From Gammaproteobacteria bacterium (GTDB lineage: Bacteria; Pseudomonadota; Gammaproteobacteria; Steroidobacterales; Rariloculaceae): a DNA stretch of 64,000 bases. A program made the translations under genes and the position numbers. The stretch spans positions 188,501 to 252,500 of the forward strand of contig JAJEGN010000014.1 of assembly GCA_022819855.1 (NCBI GenBank), written 5' to 3'. Shown here one piece after another: positions 25,117 through 33,644 of the stretch. The stretch's first letter is position 1; every line of letters starts with the position of its first letter. The notes under the pieces were generated by a model, which was not told where the DNA came from, did not search any database, and was given only the letters and a program-made list of their open reading frames with translations.

Positions 25117-27372
25117 TTGAACCGTAGCGCAGCTCCGGTTGTCCTGATCGTCAGTTTGCTCATCGCGGCAACCGGCGTCCGGGCGCAGGACTCGAATGAG
25201 GCCGCCAACGGTGACAAGAGCGCCGCCATTGTGCGTGTCGATTCGGAACCGGAGATCGACGGCGTGCTCGACGACGAGATCTGGTCGCGGGCGACGTTGA
25301 TCGAAGACCTGCATCAGCTCAATCCGGTCGAATACGCCGAACCGTCCCAGCCGACGGAGATCCGCCTCGCCTACGACGAAAACGCCCTGTACGTTTCCGC
25401 ACGGCTCTATGACAGCGACCCGGAAGGGATCACGGCGCAGGTCCTGCGCCAGGGCGAGGGGCTCAGCGACGAGGACCGGTTCGCGATCATTCTCGACCCG
25501 TATCTCGACAGGCGCAGCGGTTATCGCTTCCAGCTCAACCCCAACGGCGTGCGCTGGGATGCGCTTTACCAGGACACCTCCGATATCGAGTCGAACTGGG
25601 AAGGGATCTGGCAGGGCGCATCGACGCGCGACGACGGCGGCTGGACCGCGGAAATGGCGATCCCGTTCAAGACGCTGTCGTTCAATCCCGCCAACGACAC
25701 CTGGGGCGTGAACTTCGAGCGCACGATTCAGCGCAATGACGAGTCCCTGGGCTGGGTCTCGCGCAACCGCCAGCTCAACCCGGGCGTCGCGGGCACGATT
25801 TCAGGTTTCGAGGGCCTGGAGCAGGGCCGCGGGCTGGATATCGTGCCGTCTCTGAGCGTCGTCGAACACAACCACTTCGATGGAGGGGGCCGATCGGGGC
25901 TCGATTGGGAGCCCTCGCTCGATGTCTTCTACAAGATCACGCCGCTGCTCAATGCAGCGCTGACGATCAACACGGACTTCTCCTCGACCGAGGTCGATGA
26001 CCGGCAGGTCAACCTCACCCGGTTCGGGCTGTTCTTCCCCGAGAAGCGCGACTTCTTCCTGCAGGATGCCGACATCTTCGAGTTCGGCCGCATCGGCGGC
26101 GGCGGTGGAGGCGGCTTCGGCGGCGGCGGTGGAGGCGGCGGCTTCGGCGGCGGCTTCGGTCAGAACGGCCGGCCGTTCTTTTCCCGCACGATCGGTCTCA
26201 GCAGGACGGGGCAGCCGGTCGACATCGATTACGGCGGCAAGCTCAGCGGCCGCGCCGGGCGCTTCAATCTCGGCGCACTGGCGGTACGGCAGGCGGAATT
26301 CGGGGACGTCGGCGAGACCGACCTCTTTGTCGGGCGGGCGTCGGCGAACGTGCTCGCCGAATCGACCGTCGGATTCATAGTCACCGACGGCGATCCGCAC
26401 TCGAACCTCAACAGCTCGACCGTGGGCGCCGACTTCAGGTACCGGAACACGCGCTTGCCCGGCGGCCGGGTCCTCGAGGGCGAGGCCTGGTATCAGCAGA
26501 GCGATACCCAGGGCATCGGCGGCACGGACAACGCGTCCTACGGCTTCGGGATCTCCTCGCCGAATTCCACGGGCCTGCGCGGCAGCTTCAGCACGCGCTA
26601 CATCGAGGAGAATTTCGATCCGGCGATGGGCTTCGTCAACGAGACCGGAATCCGCGGCTACAGCGGAGAAGTCGGATATCGGCACCGGTTTCGCGATCGC
26701 TACCTCAGGCAGTTCGGCGGGAGCGTGCGAGCGTTTCGCGTCGAGCGCCTCGACACGGGCGCGCTAGACCGTGAGGACGTGTCGGCCGGAATCGAGATGA
26801 GCAACAACACCGCGGACCGGCTGTTTTCCCGCGTCAACCTGAATCGGGAAGTCATCCCCTTCGACTTCCCGATCTATCGGCCTTCCGACGGTTCCGCGCC
26901 CGTCATCCTTCCGGCCGGAGACTACACCTGGACCTCGGCCTTCGTCGGGTTGAGAACCGGTGAACATCGCCCGGTCGCGTTCTTCACGGGCGTGGGCACG
27001 GGCGAATACTACGACGGCGAGAATACCCAGATTCGGGCGAACGCCACCTGGCGGCCGTCGCCGACCATCGGTTTCAACCTCGGCTATCAGGTCAACAATG
27101 TCTCGCTGCCCGGCGGCGACTTCGTCGTGCGGCTGTCCTCGATGACGCTTCAGTACGTGTTCTCATCGACGCTGTCCTGGGTCAACCTGATCCAGTACGA
27201 CAACTTCTCCGAGACCATCGGCTTCAACAGCCGCCTGCACTGGATTCCCGAAGCCGGCCGGGAAGGGTTCATCGTCCTGAACCACGCCCTCGCCGACCGC
27301 GACAAGAACGACTCGTTCCATTCCACGGGCGCCGATGTCGCCGTCAAGTTCAACTACACTTGGCGGTTCTAG
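25117..27372 (+). CDS. DUF5916 outer-membrane barrel protein with N-terminal CBM9-like domain
   Basis: The 751-residue protein starts at TTG 25117, seven bases after GGGGGAG. A signal peptide ends at GVRAQ. Residues ~35-225 resemble a family-9 carbohydrate-binding-like beta-sandwich (EIDGVLDDEIWSRATLI, YDENALYVSARLYDS, FQLNPNGVRWDALYQD). The DUF5916 barrel then begins around NTDFSSTEVDDRQVNLTRFG and FFPEKRDFFLQDADIFEFG. A glycine-rich loop (R-I-G7-F-G9-F-G-G-G) occupies residues ~327-349. The C-terminus ends FNYTWRF, as expected for an outer-membrane barrel. Function is unknown; possibly uptake or surface binding of an organic substrate. Confidence 0.82.
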   Translation: MNRSAAPVVLIVSLLIAATGVRAQDSNEAANGDKSAAIVRVDSEPEIDGVLDDEIWSRATLIEDLHQLNPVEYAEPSQPTEIRLAYDENALYVSARLYDSDPEGITAQVLRQGEGLSDEDRFAIILDPYLDRRSGYRFQLNPNGVRWDALYQDTSDIESNWEGIWQGASTRDDGGWTAEMAIPFKTLSFNPANDTWGVNFERTIQRNDESLGWVSRNRQLNPGVAGTISGFEGLEQGRGLDIVPSLSVVEHNHFDGGGRSGLDWEPSLDVFYKITPLLNAALTINTDFSSTEVDDRQVNLTRFGLFFPEKRDFFLQDADIFEFGRIGGGGGGGFGGGGGGGGFGGGFGQNGRPFFSRTIGLSRTGQPVDIDYGGKLSGRAGRFNLGALAVRQAEFGDVGETDLFVGRASANVLAESTVGFIVTDGDPHSNLNSSTVGADFRYRNTRLPGGRVLEGEAWYQQSDTQGIGGTDNASYGFGISSPNSTGLRGSFSTRYIEENFDPAMGFVNETGIRGYSGEVGYRHRFRDRYLRQFGGSVRAFRVERLDTGALDREDVSAGIEMSNNTADRLFSRVNLNREVIPFDFPIYRPSDGSAPVILPAGDYTWTSAFVGLRTGEHRPVAFFTGVGTGEYYDGENTQIRANATWRPSPTIGFNLGYQVNNVSLPGGDFVVRLSSMTLQYVFSSTLSWVNLIQYDNFSETIGFNSRLHWIPEAGREGFIVLNHALADRDKNDSFHSTGADVAVKFNYTWRF

Positions 27373-27537
27373 CCGGGCGCACCCCAGGTCCCCACCGCAT
27401 CTGGCGCGGCGCCGCGCAGCGGCAGCCTGTCGCGGGCGCCCGGTGCGGAGTTCTCCTGCAGCCGGACGTTCGCGCTTGTTGTGAGCCGCCGCATCCGGAC
27501 TGTAGACTCTCGAACCGGCCCTGCTTTGGTACGTACC

Positions 27538-28005
27538 ATGGAAACAGTCATTTCCGATCTCGTCGAGCGCTTCGAACGCGGCAAGCTGTCGCGTCGGCAA
27601 CTGATCGGCGGCCTCACGGCCCTGGCCGGTACGGCTGCGGCGACGCGCGCCGGCGCCCAGCAAACGCCGTTCAGTTCGACCCGGATCGATCATGTCAGCA
27701 TCCAGGTCACCGATATGCCGCGCTCGATCGCCTTCTACCGCGACGTCTTCGGTCTGGAGATACTGAACGAGGACGTGGAGAACCGGATCGTCCGCATGGG
27801 CACGACCAGCGTTCTCGTCTCGCTGCACGCAAAGGAACCCACAGGCATCGTCGACCACTTCGCGATCTCGATCGAGAATTTCGACCAGGAGGCCGTCACC
27901 CGGACGCTGCTCGAGGAGCACGGCCTGACCGCGCAGCAGAACCTCGACTACGGCTTTTACGTGCGCGATCCTGAAGGCATCCCCGTGCAGATCATGAGAA
28001 CCTGA
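27538..28005 (+). CDS. Tat-exported single-domain VOC protein
   Basis: ATG 27538 gives 155 residues; the frame is open back to 27481. The N-terminus carries a Tat-type signal (KLSRRQLIGGLTALAGTAAA, RAGAQ). A single VOC module follows, with RIDHVSIQVTDMPRSIAFYR, VFGLEILNED, GIVDHFAISIENFD and YVRDPEGIPVQIMRT. The first His, the middle His (VDHFAI) and a distal residue could bind a divalent metal after dimerisation. Glyoxalase- or dioxygenase-like chemistry on a small molecule is plausible but unassigned. A DUF6152 gene follows. Confidence 0.8.
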   Translation: METVISDLVERFERGKLSRRQLIGGLTALAGTAAATRAGAQQTPFSSTRIDHVSIQVTDMPRSIAFYRDVFGLEILNEDVENRIVRMGTTSVLVSLHAKEPTGIVDHFAISIENFDQEAVTRTLLEEHGLTAQQNLDYGFYVRDPEGIPVQIMRT

Positions 28006-28103
28006 ACCGGCGCTCGCGAGACCTGACTCGATGGGATGAACATTGTCGGGTTTACGGGCCGCCGGCCCGGCCCGGTACACGACCAGAAACGGGAAAGTAT
28101 CCG

Positions 28104-28583
28104 ATGAAGACAACGATTGCAGTATTGGCGGCAACGATCTCGGGCGGCGTCGCGCTGGTCGCGGGATCCGCACTGGCGCACCACTCCTTTGCCATGTTCG
28201 ATCTGTCCCGGCACATGCTGGTTGAAGGTACGATCACCGACTGGCACTTCAACAATCCCCATAGCTGGCTGTACATCGACGCACCCGACGCGGACGGCGA
28301 AGTGCAGCAGTGGGGATTCGAGGGCGCGGCCCGCGTGCACGCGATACGCCAGGGGGTCAACGGGAACACGTTCCGGCAGGGCGAGTTCGTCAGGGTCGTC
28401 ATGAGCCCGCTGCGCGACGGCCGGCTCGCCGGCGCGATCTGTTTCGTCGTCAAGGAAGACGAGTCCATCGTCCAGCCGAACGACGGTGTCTGCAATGCGC
28501 CTCAGACCATAGAGCGCTGGGAATCGAACGGCTGGCTCGAGAACGCGGCCAACCTCGATACGCATCCGGCAACGGACGAATAG
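28104..28583 (+). CDS. DUF6152 family periplasmic protein (paralogue 1)
   Basis: The 159-residue protein has a signal peptide ending S-A-L-A followed by H-H-S-F. A single small beta-domain follows: EGTITDWHFNNPHSWLYIDA, EVQQWGFEG, NTFRQGEFVRVVMSPLRDG, and AGAICFV. The middle phrase N-P-H-S-W-L-Y is shared with the paralogue at 33142, and N-P-H-V-W-F-Y occurs in the one at 41525. If the signal is cut at A-L-A, the mature chain starts with two histidines. Relative to its paralogues it has a ~25-residue C-terminal extension with one Cys (GVCNAPQTIE). Function unknown. Confidence 0.85.
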   Translation: MKTTIAVLAATISGGVALVAGSALAHHSFAMFDLSRHMLVEGTITDWHFNNPHSWLYIDAPDADGEVQQWGFEGAARVHAIRQGVNGNTFRQGEFVRVVMSPLRDGRLAGAICFVVKEDESIVQPNDGVCNAPQTIERWESNGWLENAANLDTHPATDE

Positions 28584-28613
28584 CCGCTGCGTCTGCGCGT
28601 CGCCGCGCGGGCG

Positions 28614-30236
28614 TCAGGAAAACCCGATCCAGGCCGCCGCGACGAGCGCGAGCACGAGCGCGCTCAATGCGAGATCTGCGCCCCGATTGACGTCGGCCTG
28701 ACGGTCGGGGCTCCCGCTCGCGAGCGTAAGTGGTGCGACCCGGTCGCGATCCGGCGCCTGCGTCCATACGCTCACGAGCACGAGGATCGCGATCGAGACA
28801 AGGAACAGCACGACCGCAAAGTGCAGGAAGTTCATCGTCGCGAACGTCTCGAGCCAGCCGCCGAGCGACGTTCGGTTGAGTTCGGCGATCAGGCGCGCGA
28901 GGCCGACGACGAGGCCCGCACCGAGTGCCGCGAGCGCGCCCTTCGAGTTGGCGCGCGGCCACAGGATTCCGACGAGAAAGACCGCCGCGATGGGCGGAGA
29001 GATGTACGACTGCACGCTCTGCAAATAGACGTAGAGCTGGGTCGAAATCACGTCCATGAACGGGATCCAGGCGAGCCCGAACCCGACCATGCCGAGCGTC
29101 GCGACCTGCCCGACGGCGACGAGGCGGCGTTCGGAGTGGTGCGGCGCGAGTTTCTTGTAGACATCCATGGTGATCAGCGTCGCACAGGAGTTGAACACCG
29201 ATGACAGGGAACTCATGAGCGCGGCGAGCAGTCCCGCGACGACCAGGCCCTTGATGCCGGCCGGCAGCAGCGCGCCGATCAGGGCAGGCAGCGCCTGGTC
29301 CGCGTCGCCGAGTTCGAGCGCGCCCTGTTCGGCGAGCGTGTAGGCGATGACGCCCGGCAGCACGAAGACGAAGAGCGGCAACTGCTTGAGAAACGCGGCG
29401 AAAATTGTCGCGCGTCGCGCGGCCGCGATCGACGCGGCGGACAGCGTCCGCTGCACGATGAACTGATCGGTGCACCAGTACCAGACGGCGAGTATCGGTG
29501 CGCCGAAGATGATGCCGGTCCACGGGAAGTCCGGGTCCGAGCTTGCGCGCCAGAGATCGAGGAACTCAGGCCCCGCCGTCGAGCGCACGCTCTCCCAGCC
29601 GCCGGCGCGGTCGAGCCCGATCAGCGTGACCGCGGCGGCTCCGCCGATCATGACGATGAACTGCATCATGTCGGCGTAGAGCACGGCCCGCATGCCGCCG
29701 ATCACCGTATAGACCCCGGTCGCGACGACGATGATCACGGCCCCGGTCCAGAAATCGATGCCCATCAGGGCTTCGAAGACGAGCCCTCCGGCCGCGATCG
29801 TCACGGAGATCTTCGTGAGCACGTAGGCGAGGATCGAAATCGCCGCGAGATAGTAGCGGGCGCCGGCCGAGTAGCGCCGTTCGAGAAACTCCGGCATCGT
29901 AAAGACGCCCGAACGGATGTAGAACGGCACGAAGAGCCAGCCGAGCAGCAGCAGGGCGAACGCTGCGAGCAATTCGAACTGCGCCGCGGGAAAGGCGCCC
30001 GCCGCGCCGCTGCCGGCGAGACCGATCAGGTGTTCGGAGCCGATGTTCGAGGCGAAAATCGACGCCCCGACGATGAACCAGCCCGCGTTTCTTCCAGCCA
30101 GGAAGAACTCGGTCGAGTTCGCCCTGTTCGTCTTTCCATGCCAGAAGACGACCGCGTAGGTCGCACAGAAATAGAGCGCGATGACGGTCCAGTCGATGAG
30201 CTGAAGCTGGTTCACGGCGGCCGGAGTATGGGCCAT
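28614..30236 (-). CDS. Sodium/solute symporter, SSS family (SGLT-type)
   Basis: The start is set at ATG 30236 ([20 protein letters not shown]), giving 540 residues. The longer upstream frame lacks coding character. The protein is a string of about 14 hydrophobic helices. The SSS/SGLT signature region is clear: [53 protein letters not shown], and [19 protein letters not shown]. Family members use the sodium gradient to take up sugars, amino acids, carboxylates or vitamins. The wording is closest to the glucose/galactose branch. It is convergent with the DUF6152 gene and divergent from the HpaB-like gene. Confidence 0.88.
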   Translation of the reverse strand: MAHTPAAVNQLQLIDWTVIALYFCATYAVVFWHGKTNRANSTEFFLAGRNAGWFIVGASIFASNIGSEHLIGLAGSGAAGAFPAAQFELLAAFALLLLGWLFVPFYIRSGVFTMPEFLERRYSAGARYYLAAISILAYVLTKISVTIAAGGLVFEALMGIDFWTGAVIIVVATGVYTVIGGMRAVLYADMMQFIVMIGGAAAVTLIGLDRAGGWESVRSTAGPEFLDLWRASSDPDFPWTGIIFGAPILAVWYWCTDQFIVQRTLSAASIAAARRATIFAAFLKQLPLFVFVLPGVIAYTLAEQGALELGDADQALPALIGALLPAGIKGLVVAGLLAALMSSLSSVFNSCATLITMDVYKKLAPHHSERRLVAVGQVATLGMVGFGLAWIPFMDVISTQLYVYLQSVQSYISPPIAAVFLVGILWPRANSKGALAALGAGLVVGLARLIAELNRTSLGGWLETFATMNFLHFAVVLFLVSIAILVLVSVWTQAPDRDRVAPLTLASGSPDRQADVNRGADLALSALVLALVAAAWIGFS

Positions 30237-30380
30237 CGGGCGTGCAGTGCTCAAGGTCGCGCGGTGGGTCACGAATGCTGCGGATTTGCGGTATAGTCGC
30301 CGTGCCTCGCTGCCTGCCGGCTCCACGTTCGTCGGTTCCGCCGTCGCGTCCCGTGACCGCAGGCCGGGTTTCGGCCCTGT

Positions 30381-30406
30381 AGCCCTTAGTGACAGGGCTG
30401 TTTTTT
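30381..30406 (+). terminator. Terminator-like hairpin in the leader of the HpaB-family gene
   Basis: AGCCCT (30381-30386) and AGGGCT (30394-30399) form a 6-bp GC-rich stem, extendable by two G-U pairs, followed by G and TTTTTT (30401-30406). It ends 20 bases before the ATG and overlaps the approach to the AAGGAGA ribosome site. CCCTG at 30375-30379 can pair instead with CAGGG at 30393-30397, a possible antiterminator. This could be an attenuator or simply a terminator blocking upstream transcription. Confidence 0.65.
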
Positions 30407-30426
30407 CAAGGAGAAAGAGAGCAACT

Positions 30427-31995
30427 ATGGCCACCACGCAGGAAGTCGCCCAGACTGCCGACCACAGCACACGCAGCAAACCCTTTACGTCGGACGAATA
30501 TCTCGAAAGCCTCCGCGACGGCCGCGAGATCTGGATTTACGGCGAACGGGTCAAGGATGTCACGACGCATCCGGCTTTCAGGAACACCGTCAGGATGCTC
30601 GCGCGGCTCTACGACGCGTTGCACGACGAACGCAAGGACATCCTCTGCACCGATACCGACACGGGTAACGGCGGCTACACCCACAAGTTCTTCAAGGCGC
30701 CGACGAGCGCCGAGGACATGGTCGGCGGGCGCGATGCGATCGCCGAGTGGGCGCGCGTGACCTATGGCTGGATGGGCCGGTCGCCGGACTACAAGGCCGC
30801 GTTTCTCGCAACGCTCGGCGCGAACGAGAGCTTCTACGAGCCCTTCGACGCCAACGCGCGCTACTGGTACGAGAAGGTCAACAACGAGGTCACCTTCGTC
30901 AACCATGCCATCGTCAACCCGCCCGTGGACCGCGACAAGGAACTGGCCGAAGTGCGCGACGTGTTCATGCACGTCGAGAAGGAGACCGACGGCGGTCTGA
31001 TCGTGAGCGGCGCGAAGGTCGTGGCGACGACGTCGACGCTGACGCACTACAACTTCATCGCGAACAATGGTCTCCTGCCGATCAAGACGAAGGACTTCGC
31101 CTTCGTCTGCATCGTTCCCACCAACGCGCCGGGCGTGAAGCTCTACTGCCGCCCGTCGTACGAGATGACGGCGTCGGCGATGGGCAGCCCGTTCGACTAT
31201 CCGCTGTCGAGCCGGCTCGACGAGAATGACTCCATCATCGTCTTCGACAAGGTGTTCGTGCCGTACGAGAACGTCTTCGCCTACGGCGACATCGACAAGG
31301 TCAACAACTTCTTCCCGCGCTCGGGCTTCCTGCCGCGGTTCATGTTCCACGGCTGCACGCGCTTCGCCGTGAAGCTCGATTTCATCGCGGGGCTCATGCT
31401 CAAGAGCACCGAGGCCACGGGCGTCAAGGATTTCCGCGGGGTCAAGGCGCAGGTCGGCGAGGTGCTCGCCTACCGCAACCTGTTCTGGGGCCTGACCGAC
31501 GCGATGGCGCGCACGGTCACACCGTGGACCGAAGGCCACGTCTCACCGAACATCGAGTACGGGCTCGCCTACCGCGTCATGTCGAACATCGTCTGGACGA
31601 AGATCCGGGAGATCGCCGAGAACGTGCTGGCGAGCGCGCTGATCTACCTGCCCTCGCACAGCAATGACCTCAAGGTGCCCGAAGTGCGCAAGTTCCTCGA
31701 CCCGTACGTGCGCGGTTCGAACAACTACGGTGCGGAGGAGCGCATCAAGCTCATGAAGCTCGTCTGGGATGCGCTCGGCACGGAGTTCGGCGGCCGCCAC
31801 GCGCTATACGAGCGCAACTACTTCGGCAACCACGAGAACATCCGCACGGAAGTCGTCATGCTCGCCGAGGCCATGGGACAGGCGGACAAGTACAAGGGTT
31901 TCGCCGAACAGTGCATGGACGAATACAACCTCGACGGCTGGACCGTGCCCGATCTCATCGATCCCGACGACATCAGCGTCGTCCTGAAGAAGTAG
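30427..31995 (+). CDS. HpaB-family flavin-dependent aromatic hydroxylase (4-hydroxyphenylacetate 3-monooxygenase-like)
   Basis: ATG 30427 follows AAGGAGAAAGAGAGC and gives 522 residues, a typical size. N-terminal domain phrases are [40 protein letters not shown] and [15 protein letters not shown]. The flavin-binding middle domain has [33 protein letters not shown] and [12 protein letters not shown]. The iron-sulphur cysteines of the related 4-hydroxybutyryl-CoA dehydratase are missing, so a monooxygenase using FADH2 from a separate reductase is more likely. No reductase (HpaC) gene is adjacent. Hydroxylation of a phenol is expected; the exact substrate is not known. A hairpin in its leader may regulate it. 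Confidence 0.8.
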   Translation: MATTQEVAQTADHSTRSKPFTSDEYLESLRDGREIWIYGERVKDVTTHPAFRNTVRMLARLYDALHDERKDILCTDTDTGNGGYTHKFFKAPTSAEDMVGGRDAIAEWARVTYGWMGRSPDYKAAFLATLGANESFYEPFDANARYWYEKVNNEVTFVNHAIVNPPVDRDKELAEVRDVFMHVEKETDGGLIVSGAKVVATTSTLTHYNFIANNGLLPIKTKDFAFVCIVPTNAPGVKLYCRPSYEMTASAMGSPFDYPLSSRLDENDSIIVFDKVFVPYENVFAYGDIDKVNNFFPRSGFLPRFMFHGCTRFAVKLDFIAGLMLKSTEATGVKDFRGVKAQVGEVLAYRNLFWGLTDAMARTVTPWTEGHVSPNIEYGLAYRVMSNIVWTKIREIAENVLASALIYLPSHSNDLKVPEVRKFLDPYVRGSNNYGAEERIKLMKLVWDALGTEFGGRHALYERNYFGNHENIRTEVVMLAEAMGQADKYKGFAEQCMDEYNLDGWTVPDLIDPDDISVVLKK

Positions 31996-32053
31996 CAAGA
32001 GCAGCGGCGGCAGCGTCCGCATCCTCTGGCGCGGCGCAGGATACGAATCTGAT

Positions 32054-32096
32054 CCGCCGGGCGAACCGGGCGTCTCCTGGCGCCCGCGCCCGGCGG
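32054..32096. terminator. Strong inverted repeat downstream of the HpaB-like gene, possible terminator
   Basis: CCGCCGGGCG (32054-32063) pairs perfectly with CGCCCGGCGG (32087-32096), and an inner CGGGCG/CGCCCG pair extends the structure. There is no T-run, so intrinsic termination is doubtful. It may stabilise the 3' end of the message. Confidence 0.4.
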
Positions 32097-32149
32097 CTCG
32101 TTCCCGGTCCGTCGCGCTAGAATCCGGAGAACCGGGAAGGAGGCGCGAG

Positions 32150-32869
32150 ATGGTCACGGGAGTTCTGCCGAGAGCCCGATCCGGCTGGTCGATCTATCTG
32201 GGCCTCAGCCTGCTCTTCGTGCTCATCGTCGCGGTGGGCTTCTGGCCGAGCTATTTCGGGGCGTTGACCACGGGCGACGTCGACCGGCCCTGGTTCATCC
32301 ACTTCCATGCCGTCGTCTATGTCGGCTGGCTCGGGCTCTTCGTCGCCCAGACGGCGCTCGCGGCGCAAGGGAAGCTTCGCCAGCATATGCGGCTCGGCAA
32401 TTTCCTGATCGGCTACGGCGTCGTCGTGATCCTCGTGGGGCTCCTGGCGGCATTCGGCATGTTCTGGGTCCGGGTGCAGGCCGGCGCCGTCGCCGAGGCG
32501 CAGGCGGGGCTCGTCAGCCCGCTGACCGACATGATCGTGTTCACCCCGTTCTTCGCCGCGGCCGTGTACTTCCGCCGCGTGCCCGATGTGCACAAGCGCC
32601 TGATGATCGTGGCGACGACCGTGCTGCTGATCGCCGCGGTTGCGAGGATGCGCTTCCTGGGAGGCGACGTGTTGCTCGTCTACGTGGTGTGGGTTTCCCC
32701 GATATGGATCGCGATGATCCGCGACTGGCTGAGCCGCCGGCTGCTGCACCCGGTCTACGTCGTGGGCCTCATCGCCATTGCGCTCGAGGGGACGCCGACG
32801 CGCCGGTTCATCCGTGAGACCGACGTCTGGCTTGACATGACCGGACGGCTCGCGCAGGTCATCGCATAG
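32150..32869 (+). CDS. Integral membrane protein of unknown function
   Basis: ATG 32150 has a good GGAAGGAGG site. The 239 residues contain about six hydrophobic segments (LGLSLLFVLIVAVGFWPSYF, AVVYVGWLGLFVAQTALAA, GVVVILVGLLAAFGMFW, MIVFTPFFAAAVYF, LMIVATTVLLIAAVARM, LLVYVVWVSPIWIAMI). Possible ligand residues are the histidines in WFIHFHAVVY, KLRQHMRLG and VPDVHKRLM. These recur at helix ends and could coordinate haem or a metal; this is a guess. No family name is certain. The first palindromic-repeat composite begins 4 bases after its stop codon. Confidence 0.75.
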   Translation: MVTGVLPRARSGWSIYLGLSLLFVLIVAVGFWPSYFGALTTGDVDRPWFIHFHAVVYVGWLGLFVAQTALAAQGKLRQHMRLGNFLIGYGVVVILVGLLAAFGMFWVRVQAGAVAEAQAGLVSPLTDMIVFTPFFAAAVYFRRVPDVHKRLMIVATTVLLIAAVARMRFLGGDVLLVYVVWVSPIWIAMIRDWLSRRLLHPVYVVGLIAIALEGTPTRRFIRETDVWLDMTGRLAQVIA

Positions 32870-32873
32870 TTGC

Positions 32874-32983
32874 GGGGATGTGCACTACGGGCCGCTTGAA
32901 ACACGCCGCGAATACATCCATGCAGGCTCCGCGCGCGCGTCCCTGCGCGCGAGGGTTTCAAGCGGCCCGTAGTGCACATCCCC
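32874..32983 (+). repeat. 110-bp palindromic repeat, copy 2 (part of a 193-bp composite)
   Basis: Arms 32874-32902 and 32955-32983 are perfect 29-base inverted repeats, beginning GGGGATGTGCACTACGGGCC. The 52-base centre holds GGCTCCGCGCGCGCG and CGCGCGAGG. The right flank TTGGCTTGTC is shared with other copies on the same side. With the single arm at 33038-33066 it forms a 193-bp unit whose spacer matches that of copy 5 in reverse. Confidence 0.93.
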
Positions 32984-33037
32984 TTGGCTTGTCCAGGATT
33001 GTGGTCAGGTACTTGTGACCCGAGTGCCGCGGTGAGG

Positions 33038-33066
33038 GTCTCAAGCGACCGGTAGTGCGACTCCCC
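33038..33066 (+). repeat. Single 29-base arm completing composite copy 2
   Basis: Read on the minus strand it begins GGGGAGTCGCACTACCGG and ends CGCTTGAGAC, the same length and layout as a palindrome arm but with GAGAC instead of GAAAC. It lies 54 bases beyond copy 2. The spacer TACTTGTGAC..GAGTGCCG is shared, in reverse, with the spacer of copy 5. Confidence 0.85.
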
Positions 33067-33141
33067 GCGACACCGCTCAACCGCAGCGCGACTTCCGAAC
33101 CGTACACGCGAGCACGTTGCCCGCGGGTAGTGAATCCCGGC

Positions 33142-33555
33142 TCAGTCGGCTCCCGGAGCGGTCAGGCCAGCCGCATTGCCGTAGGTGGTGCCCTCGGCGT
33201 TGATCGCGCCGCGCAGGTTGCCGGCGGGCCGGCCGTCCTTGAGCGGATTGGTCTTGATCGTCACCGCGTCGCCGGGCCGCCAGAAGTTCGGTGAGATGCC
33301 GGAGCGGCGCAGCCGGGGCGGCGCGCCGAGTTCGAATCCCCATTCGGTATACGTGCCGTCGTCGTTCGCGACGTTGACGTAGAGCCAGGAGTGCGGATTC
33401 AGATAGTCGAAGCGCGTGACCTCGCCGGTCAGCGTGAGTTCGACCTGGTCGTCGAACATCGCGGCCGAGTGGTGGGCCAGCGCGGGCGTCAGTAGCAGCG
33501 AGGCGGCCAGCGCAGCGCCGGCACAGGCTGTCGTTGCGGCAATCGTTCGTTTCAT
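33142..33555 (-). CDS. DUF6152 family periplasmic protein (paralogue 2)
   Basis: The 137-residue protein has a signal peptide (ACAGAALAASLLLTPALA) immediately followed by H-H-S-A. The body carries the family phrases LTGEVTRFDYLNPHSWLYVN, TYTEWGFELG, FWRPGDAVTIKTNPLKDGRP and AGNLRGAI. GGAG upstream of ATG 33555 supports the start. As in the other two copies, cleavage after A-L-A would expose two N-terminal histidines. It lies beside a carboxylesterase gene on the same strand but 89 bases downstream of it, so co-transcription is possible. Confidence 0.85.
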   Translation of the reverse strand: MKRTIAATTACAGAALAASLLLTPALAHHSAAMFDDQVELTLTGEVTRFDYLNPHSWLYVNVANDDGTYTEWGFELGAPPRLRRSGISPNFWRPGDAVTIKTNPLKDGRPAGNLRGAINAEGTTYGNAAGLTAPGAD

Positions 33556-33644
33556 GGTCTCAAGTCTCCTTCCAGAGTCTCCATAGTGGCAGTTTAGCGG
33601 TCATTGGCGCTGGCGTCAGCGGATTTCCCGTTGCGCGTCCCCGT

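Noticed and set aside
30427-31995. 4-hydroxybutyryl-CoA dehydratase as function for the HpaB-family gene
   Set aside because: The cysteines needed to hold the [4Fe-4S] cluster are not in the expected places, so a flavin monooxygenase is the better call.
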